NCBI GenBank assembly: GCA_039881045.1
Contig: JAYWVB010000032.1
Span: 186,001-250,000 of the forward strand
Origin: Chaetomium olivaceum
Taxonomy: Eukaryota > Ascomycota > Sordariomycetes > Sordariales > Chaetomiaceae
DNA length: 64,000 nucleotides
Direction: 5' to 3'
Below the pieces are notes generated by a model that saw only the letters and a list, made by a program, of their open reading frames with translations, was not told the DNA's origin and did no database searches. The position numbers were made by a program, and so were the translations under genes. Of the stretch, positions 57,930 through 64,000 are shown piece after piece (position 1 is the stretch's first letter; every line of letters starts with the position of its first letter).

Positions 57930-58905
57930 ATAAATTATACCATGTAGTCTCTACATTAGTGGCTGCTTGGGACACGTAGCTGCGGCATTTAAGTTAGTCA
58001 AACATCTAGTCCTCCCTTCCAGCCAACCGGCGTTGTCCTTCGATCGGCGTGGCGTCTCCCCTTCAAAGGTCATGCAGACCTACGCTATCGGATACAGGCT
58101 GTGCCCCATCGGCTGAGGAATCTGCAAGGAGAAACTATGCGGAGAACTGACTTCGCCAACAGAGCACCGATCATCGTCAACGTGGTTGGGTGCAGAGACG
58201 GGACCGGTGTGATGTGTCATGCAGATGCTAGACATCGTGCAACCCTCACATTGCTCCTAGAGGGTCCCGGAGGGCAGAACTACGCGAAAGGGACGGCATC
58301 GCTGGCAGATGACGTGCATCAGGCTCTGCACGAAGACGAATACGGCATGATGTGTCTTGGCTTGTGTCGCGCGCCATTCCGAACAAGGATATCATCTCGC
58401 GATGCCCCAGATCTTACGTCCACCCCCTCCCGTGGTGTGGTGAGGGATCTGAGGTCGCTCTGCATCTGCATGCCGTAGCAACGCAACTTCCCGCTGTGAT
58501 GTCCTGCAGGTCGGGCATCCGGTGCCAAGTATCTGCCGTGGGATGCGATAGACGGCTCGGTACTGGCTGAATGTCTCCGGTCCCAAAAACCACCGCGCAT
58601 GCTGATGGAAGAGTCCAAATTCCGGAACCAGCTGCGCAATGAGACTGCCAGCTGGAGCCTATGATAGCAATAGCAATAGCAATAGCAAACACACACACCG
58701 ACCACACCCTACTTAGTGAAACCCTAACAGCAACCAACCTCAGCTCATTTTCACCACAAGGTGCTTTCTCTTCTCCGGGCACGTTGCTGCGACGGGTTAG
58801 GCTCAGCACCCCCGTCGCCTCGACCCCCATTGCGAGCGACATCAGTACAGACACTCGGACTCTCTGCCTCCCTGCCTCCCTCCCCCCTTTCCCCCGGCTA
58901 GTGCG
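57930..58905. other. Intergenic upstream of the ACC-synthase-like gene
   Basis: There is no convincing gene in this 976-bp gap. It ends in a C-rich pyrimidine stretch at about 58865-58900, directly before the start codon, as is common in fungal 5' leaders. A small AGCAAT tandem repeat lies at about 58662-58690. Confidence 0.45.
58662..58690. repeat. (AGCAAT)n hexanucleotide repeat
   Basis: Four near-perfect copies of a 6-bp unit lie in the putative promoter of the ACC-synthase-like gene, followed by a short CA run. Confidence 0.8.
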
Positions 58906-60307
58906 ATGCTGTCGAAACGAGGGCAAGAGCAGGTCCCCGGTAATGCATTTAATGAAATGTGGGAAGTGATGAAGAACCCATGGGACCGGCACTCTAACCC
59001 AACTGGCGCCGTCAACCTGGGCGTGGCCGAGAACTACCTGATGGAAGCGGAGCTACGCGACTTTGTCGCCGAGCACGTCGCACTCCGGAGCAGCGTCGTG
59101 ACGTACCAGGACGGGCCTCTGGGCAGCCATCGCCTACGGGAGGCGCTCGCCCAATTCCTCAGCCGCCACCTCGCGACGCACCGGCCCCTGGATGCCGCGG
59201 ACATCATGGTCACCAACGGCGTCTCGAGCGCGCTGGAGCACGCGGCCTGGGCGCTGGCCGACCCGGGCGAGGCCTTCCTGCTGGGCCGCCCCTACTACGG
59301 CGAGATCACGCTCCGCCTGCGCCCTCACGTCCGGACCGTGCCCACCAGCTTCGGCGGCTTGGACCCCCTGAGCCTGCCGGCCGTGCGGTGCTACGAGGAG
59401 GCGCTGCTGCGGGCAAGGGAGCAGGGCCAAGTGGTCAGGGGCCTGCTGCTGTGCTCGCCGCACAACCCGCTCGGTCGCTGCTACCCGCGCGAGGTGCTCG
59501 TGGCGCTGGCGGCCCTCTGCAATAAGTATCAGCTGCACCTCGTCAGCGACGAGGTTTACGCCCTGTCCGTGTGGCGCGATGCGCCCGCCTTCACGTCGGT
59601 GCTGGCCCTGGACCTCGACTCGGTGATCGACCCGGCGCTGGTGCACGTGCTGTGGGGGGTATCCAAGGACTTTGGCGCCAACGGGTGGCGCGTGGGTTGT
59701 CTCGTGTCGCCGCGGAACCCGGCCCTGCGCGCCGCCCTGAGCTCCATCGCTATCTACTCGTATGCGTCGTCCCTGGCCGACGCCGTCGTGGCGCAGGTGC
59801 TGGAGGACGACGCCTTCACGAGCGCCTACCTGACCGAGAACCGCCGGCGCCTAGCGGCCGCCTACACCTTCACCACCGACTTCCTGCAGCGCCACGGCAT
59901 CCCCTTTGCGGCCGGCACGCACGCCGCGCTGTTTGTGTGGGCGGACCTCGGCTGGGCGTACCGCCGCTGGCACCCCGCACTCGGAACGAGAACAGGCGAC
60001 GACGGTCGTCGACAACGTGCGCGATGCCCTGCGCCGCCACAAGGTGTACCTGGCGTCCGGGGACAATTTCGATAGCGAGTCCCCCGACATGTTCCGCATC
60101 GTCTTTGCGCACCCGCGCGACCGCTTGGAGGAGGGCCTGCGGCGGATCCACCAGGCGCTGCTGCAAGGCGGCATCGGACTTTCAGCCGGGGACCAGCCCT
60201 GCGCCCCTGTTGGCATTGCCATGCCGGTGGCCCTGGCCCAGAACCCCACAGTCGGGCGCCAGGCACTCGCAACACCCTCGTCACAGGGTCGGTCTCTGCT
60301 AAGTTAG
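58906..60307 (+). CDS. 1-aminocyclopropane-1-carboxylate synthase-like PLP enzyme
   Basis: This fold-type I PLP enzyme resembles ACC synthase, which converts S-adenosylmethionine to ACC and methylthioadenosine. Seen in the sequence are NLGVAENYL (the Glu equivalent to the AdoMet-contacting Glu of plant enzymes), VVTYQDGPLGSHRLREAL, LCSPHNPLGRCYPREVL, HLVSDEVYALSVW, and GVSKDFGANGWRVGC with the PLP lysine near 59670. The N-terminus (MLSKRGQEQ) looks native. Near 59957 a one-base shift is needed to pass from LGWAYRR to TPHSEREQATTVVDNVRDAL and on to RIVFAHPRDRLEEGLRRI. The full product is about 466 residues, normal for the family. A generic aminotransferase is the alternative. Its position between the dioxygenase and the QueA-like gene suggests it feeds ACC to the NRPS. 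Confidence 0.83.
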
Positions 60308-60503
60308 TTGGTTGCGCGGCCGGCCCGTGGACTTCCCGTCCCGGCTCAACGAGAAAGGCTTAGTGTCCTCGGAATGAACATTGTCAACCGGCTGCACTTC
60401 ACACGAGAGTGAGTGAGACTTCAACACGTTGTGTGACCAGCTTTAGATGGGCAGAACTAGGCTTTCGATCAACCAGATATAATCAAAACTATTTATTGTC
60501 TGA

Positions 60504-61577
60504 CTAGACGATCAGCATGCTGTCGCCGAACATGTCAAACTCGTAATCACCCCTCTCAGCAATCTCATCATAGCAGCGCATGACAAAATCCTTCCCGGCA
60601 AAAGCAGCCGTCAAGACAATGTGGCTCGAGCGCGGGCGGTGCAGATTGGTGAGCAGCACGTCGACGGCCCGGAAGTCGAAGCCCGGGTAGATGTACAAGC
60701 CCGTCCAGGCCTTTTGCGCCGGCAGCGGCGCCCGCTTTTCCTTGCCTTGGGCCAGCGTCTCAAGCGTACGCATGACGGTCGTGCCCACGGCGATGACGCG
60801 GCGGCCTTCGTCCCGGGCCTTGCTAATCTGCGCCGCGGCCGTCTCGCTGACCTCGAAGTACTCGGAGCGCACCTTGTGGTCCTCAATCTCTTCCTCGCTG
60901 ATGTGGCGCACCGCCAGCGTTTCGGTGGCGCCCACGTGCAGCGTGATGTAAGCGATCTCGACGCCCTTGTCGACGGCCTGGGCGAGGATCGCCTTGGAGA
61001 AGTGCAGTCCGGCCGACGGGATCTCCAGGGAGCCGGGAGTCTTGGCATAGACGGAGCGGTAGTCCTTGCGCGAGTTCTTCCAGTGGCCCGGGTTCAGCGG
61101 GACTGTCTCGTCGAGGCGATGGCCGTGCAGCTCCAGGGTTGGCATCAGCAACTCAATGGGCTCGTACCGGGCCCGCCAGAGCCCGTCTTCGCCCTTTTGG
61201 GGCTCGAGGAGGCGGCAGCTCAACGCGGGCTCGTCGCTCGAGGTCAGCGTAGCGCCAGGTGCGATCCAAGGCTGTTTGGGCTCGATGCTGACAATGGCGG
61301 TGTTGTCCGGCTCGTGGCCGTAGACAGTCACGTGGACATCTGTGCCGTTGGCATGGAACTTCAGCGTGTTGGAGAGCATGTAGCTGTCGTTCAGAACAAG
61401 AAGGTCGCCGGGCCGGAAGAAGTCACAGATGTGCGAGAAGACGGTGTGCCTGCTGGTCTGGGTGGACCGGTCGAGCACCACCATCTTGCTACTTTCGCGA
61501 CTCTTGCCTCGCAGTGAGACGGGGTCCTGGGGCATGGCCTTAGGGTCCCATTCGAAATCAAACTCGTTGGTTCTCAT
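60504..61577 (-). CDS. QueA-like S-adenosylmethionine:tRNA ribosyltransferase-isomerase
   Basis: The protein matches bacterial QueA, which transfers and isomerises the ribosyl group of AdoMet onto 7-aminomethyl-deazaguanine in tRNA. Visible family motifs are PGDLLVLNDSYML near the N-terminus, YAKTPGSLEIPSAGLHFS in the middle, ITLHVGATE, VRSEYFEVSE, GRRVIAVGTTVMRTLETLA, LYIYPGFDFRAVDVLLTNLH and AFAGKDFVMRCYDEIAERG. It is 357 residues, close to E. coli QueA, in one uninterrupted intron-free frame. Fungi do not make queuosine, so its classical substrate should be absent. The gene converges on the ACC-synthase-like gene with 196 bp between stops, and both enzymes consume AdoMet. Bacterial origin by transfer and a new role in the cluster are plausible but unproven. 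Confidence 0.88.
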   Translation of the reverse strand: MRTNEFDFEWDPKAMPQDPVSLRGKSRESSKMVVLDRSTQTSRHTVFSHICDFFRPGDLLVLNDSYMLSNTLKFHANGTDVHVTVYGHEPDNTAIVSIEPKQPWIAPGATLTSSDEPALSCRLLEPQKGEDGLWRARYEPIELLMPTLELHGHRLDETVPLNPGHWKNSRKDYRSVYAKTPGSLEIPSAGLHFSKAILAQAVDKGVEIAYITLHVGATETLAVRHISEEEIEDHKVRSEYFEVSETAAAQISKARDEGRRVIAVGTTVMRTLETLAQGKEKRAPLPAQKAWTGLYIYPGFDFRAVDVLLTNLHRPRSSHIVLTAAFAGKDFVMRCYDEIAERGDYEFDMFGDSMLIV

Positions 61578-63200
61578 GATGGGCTGTTTTGAAAAGACTT
61601 GCTAAATCAGAATGGGCAAGGCTGTCATGGGGCTGGGCTCAGGGTCGGCACTACAACGGGCACGTTGCATGGGTCCTTTAAGTCATATACCTCCGGGGCC
61701 GGTTCGACGTGGATGCCTATCGACGAGCGGACTGAATAAAACACACAGCAAATGCAAACTCTAAACCAGATCGGTGAGGGGGCCGCGGAAGCGAATGCAG
61801 ATCGGATGCAAAGTAGATGCGTGCTCCCAGATGTGGATATCGAAAAGTCGTAGAGTAGATACGTGCACCCCGATGCTCAGATATCATATATAGGCCCGGC
61901 TAAGTGTGGCGGACTGACAAGGTTTCATACCAGCTGAGATGTGCCAGATGTTGCCTAGAGCGGTTGCTCCTTACCACATAGGTACCTAGGAGGATATGTA
62001 GGGCCGGTAACTGGTGCGTAACCTGACTGCATCGGGTGTGCCATGCAGGTTGCCCACCCTAAACTCTTTTAACTTTCCGAGATCGGGGGGTCTACAAGTC
62101 GCATTCCTCGGAACTTCACAGCGAGATGATTAATGAGAATGCACCCGGTATCGTTTGAGCCTTTGAGGGAGCTCGTCCAAGCGGGGATCTTGATGTGTTT
62201 GTCATACTAGTTTCACATTAAATGTGGTCTTGGTTTTGCAGTTTGTGGACCTTGATTCCAACTGAGACATGCAGTTGTAGCGTGAAAATTAAGCCAGCTG
62301 GCGATCGGTCTTTTTTGAGCTGCGAGGCAACAATCGTCGGCGGAAGGGAGGTCTATGCTGGCAGGGAGTCCCAATTACTTGGCGGGCGCTCTCGGCCTTT
62401 GTTCGGCTAAACCTGGGGGGGGGTCGGTGCCAGTGGGTGCTCCCTTCCCCTCATTACCCCGCAAGTTGTCAGTGCTCAGACCCGCATGTTGGCCTTTTCC
62501 GCGCCTCCCCGCATGCCGATTTTAGCTTAGCGCACCAGCCAACAGCTCCATGTATGTAATTAGAATGTTCCACCCATTCCCATGTCGCATAACCTTGAAT
62601 CCGACATTCTGGGCAAATGTGGGGCCGCTGTGGGGCCATGGCAAGAAGAAACGAGTGCGGCAGATTTCCAGAATACATACTAAATTCGGCGCGCTATACT
62701 AGCGTCCTGTGCACCTGCACCTGCCTCGCGAGTCGAAAAGAAAGAGGGGCTGAACACTGAGATAGTATAAAGGGCAACCCTGGTTTGTTTGTGAGCGCGT
62801 CCGATCTGACAAGGGTCCCGGTTCAAATGTTGAAAACCACCTATCTTGACAGCCCAACAACAGTTTAAAATAGATGAAAATGCAATAAATAGAATCTTTC
62901 ATGAACATAATTATAGTCAAGACCTTCTTCCCGTTAAAAAGGGCGCCGTTTTGCCCTTGAGTTGGAGATTTTGGCATGAACCCTGGTCTTGAAGTGATGC
63001 ACTCACGAACAAACCAGGGTTGGAGTGGATGCTCGGCATCGGCAATGAAACGGGTATAACTGTGTAGAAGGATGTGGAGCCTGAGCTATAAATGTTCATC
63101 ACTCGTCCTGACTCTGAGGATCAACTTGCTGGATAGCCTGAGTCCATTCGAGGGAATACTCCGTCGGACTTACCCCGGAGGAGGGTGGGTATGGATGGGC
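61578..63200. other. Gene-poor right flank
   Basis: This region upstream of the QueA-like gene contains its promoter. Open frames are short and unconvincing. A G9 run lies near 62416. No transporter or regulator is seen. Confidence 0.45.
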
Positions 63201-63239
63201 GAATGTTAAATCTGAGGATTCATTGCATAGGATATCTCC

Positions 63240-63965
63240 GACCCTAATTCAAAGACAGCCTACGCAGAAGAGGTCGTACAGAAGCTGGGGACGCTGAATG
63301 CGCAGGTAGGTGGGGTCTGTGAAGCTCGGTGAAGATCATACGGGTCTGTCGAAGGCATCGAAGGTCCTCTCCTGTTTTCATGACGAACATGATGAAAGCG
63401 CCCGAGAGGGCTCCCCAACCCAGTATTTTGTACAGAAGAAGCACAGCCGTGATCATGATCTGGACCGGCGATTAGATGGCCGGGAGATGCAGGTTCGCCA
63501 TGGCGTTGCTGGCCTTGCAATTGTCAACCTTGAACAGACACCAGATTGTGACTATAATACTCGTGCCATCACCACCGTCCATGTCTTCGTCTTCGGCCGG
63601 ACGCAAAGCCAATGTCATGTCGTTGTTGCGTGTCTTCATCAAAGATTGCAACCACCTTCGCCATTTGACTGCTGATAGCCGTTGACACACACCCCGATGA
63701 TCAAACTTGCGGCCGACGCCAAACCGATGGAGATTGGAAACTGTAAGTGAAGGAAGCTCCATTGACCCGGATAACACGACCAGATGCTAAGAAGAGCACT
63801 AATGATGTGCATGGGATGAGAATGAGACCTGGTGGCGTGCGGCTGACGAGCCTGGTGTCTCGCCGCCTAGACGACTGGACCCCACAACCGGACACACCCC
63901 ACAATCGGACACTTGGCGCCACCATCACCACCAGGCTCAACAGCGTCTACCTCATCCATTTCTTA
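63240..63965 (-). pseudogene. Possible fragmented or multi-exon membrane-protein gene
   Basis: Minus-strand frames contain several hydrophobic segments in close order: IISALLSIWSCYPGQWSF near 63800, ISIGLASAASLIIGVCVNG near 63710, SIIVTIWCLFKVDNCKASN near 63545 and ITAVLLLYKILGWGALSGAF near 63445. They switch frame between segments. Either short introns and indels divide a small polytopic membrane protein, or this is a decayed gene. The family was not recognised. Confidence 0.3.
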
Positions 63966-64000
63966 AGCAATATGCATACAAACTTGATGATTCTATTCCT

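Noticed and set aside
58101..58478. Plus-strand 125-codon open frame between the PhyH and ACC-synthase-like genes
   Set aside because: No domain or supporting splice structure. It lies in the probable promoter region.
62800..62835. tRNA B-box-like GGTTCAAAT
   Set aside because: There is no A box or cloverleaf around it.

Overview
The window is nuclear DNA from a filamentous ascomycete, most likely a sordariomycete and possibly Hypocreales. The evidence is the short introns (about 50-120 bp, GT..AG with CTAAC-like branch sites), the fungal gene set (ARPC3/ARC18, TRM6/GCD10, a DFG5-type GH76 mannosidase, a secreted pepsin-like protease), and one very large multimodular peptide synthetase.

Layout. 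1-3.1 kb is gene-poor with a possible decayed coding relic. 3.1-10.9 kb holds a pepsin-like protease (+), a secreted prolyl-4-hydroxylase-like dioxygenase (-), a PDI/thioredoxin-like protein (+), an NmrA/atypical SDR (-) and a type-B carboxylesterase/lipase (-). 10.9-14.6 kb is non-coding as far as I can see. 14.6-24.0 kb carries an unrecognised basic protein (-), ARPC3 (+), TRM6 (-), an unrecognised membrane protein (-) and a GH76 mannosidase (-). 24.0-27.3 kb is another gene-poor gap.

27.3-61.6 kb looks like a secondary-metabolite cluster. A single minus-strand NRPS of about 28.9 kb (about 9,500 residues) reads A-T-E-C-A-T-C-A-T-C-A-T-E-C-A-T-E-C-A-T-E-C-A-T-C. That is seven adenylation domains with a terminal condensation domain and no thioesterase. 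It is followed across a divergent promoter by a phytanoyl-CoA-dioxygenase-type hydroxylase (+), an ACC-synthase-like PLP enzyme (+) and a QueA-like AdoMet ribosyltransferase-isomerase (-).

How they may work together (inference). Seven modules plus a C-terminal condensation domain suggest a cyclic heptapeptide. The epimerase domains of modules 4 and 6 keep their catalytic residues. Those of modules 1 and 5 have lost the catalytic histidine, which is what would be expected if these two positions carry achiral residues. With an ACC synthase and a 2-oxoglutarate hydroxylase next door, the pattern fits a serinocyclin-like product (ACC, Hyp, Ser, hydroxy-Lys, beta-Ala, Ser, Ser), known from Metarhizium. 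The role of the QueA homologue is unexplained and is the most novel element.

Caution. Single-base frameshifts occur in the NRPS (about 13) and in at least eight other genes, including conserved TRM6, often near homopolymers. I read these as assembly indels rather than gene decay, so coordinates of exons and domains are approximate at those points.
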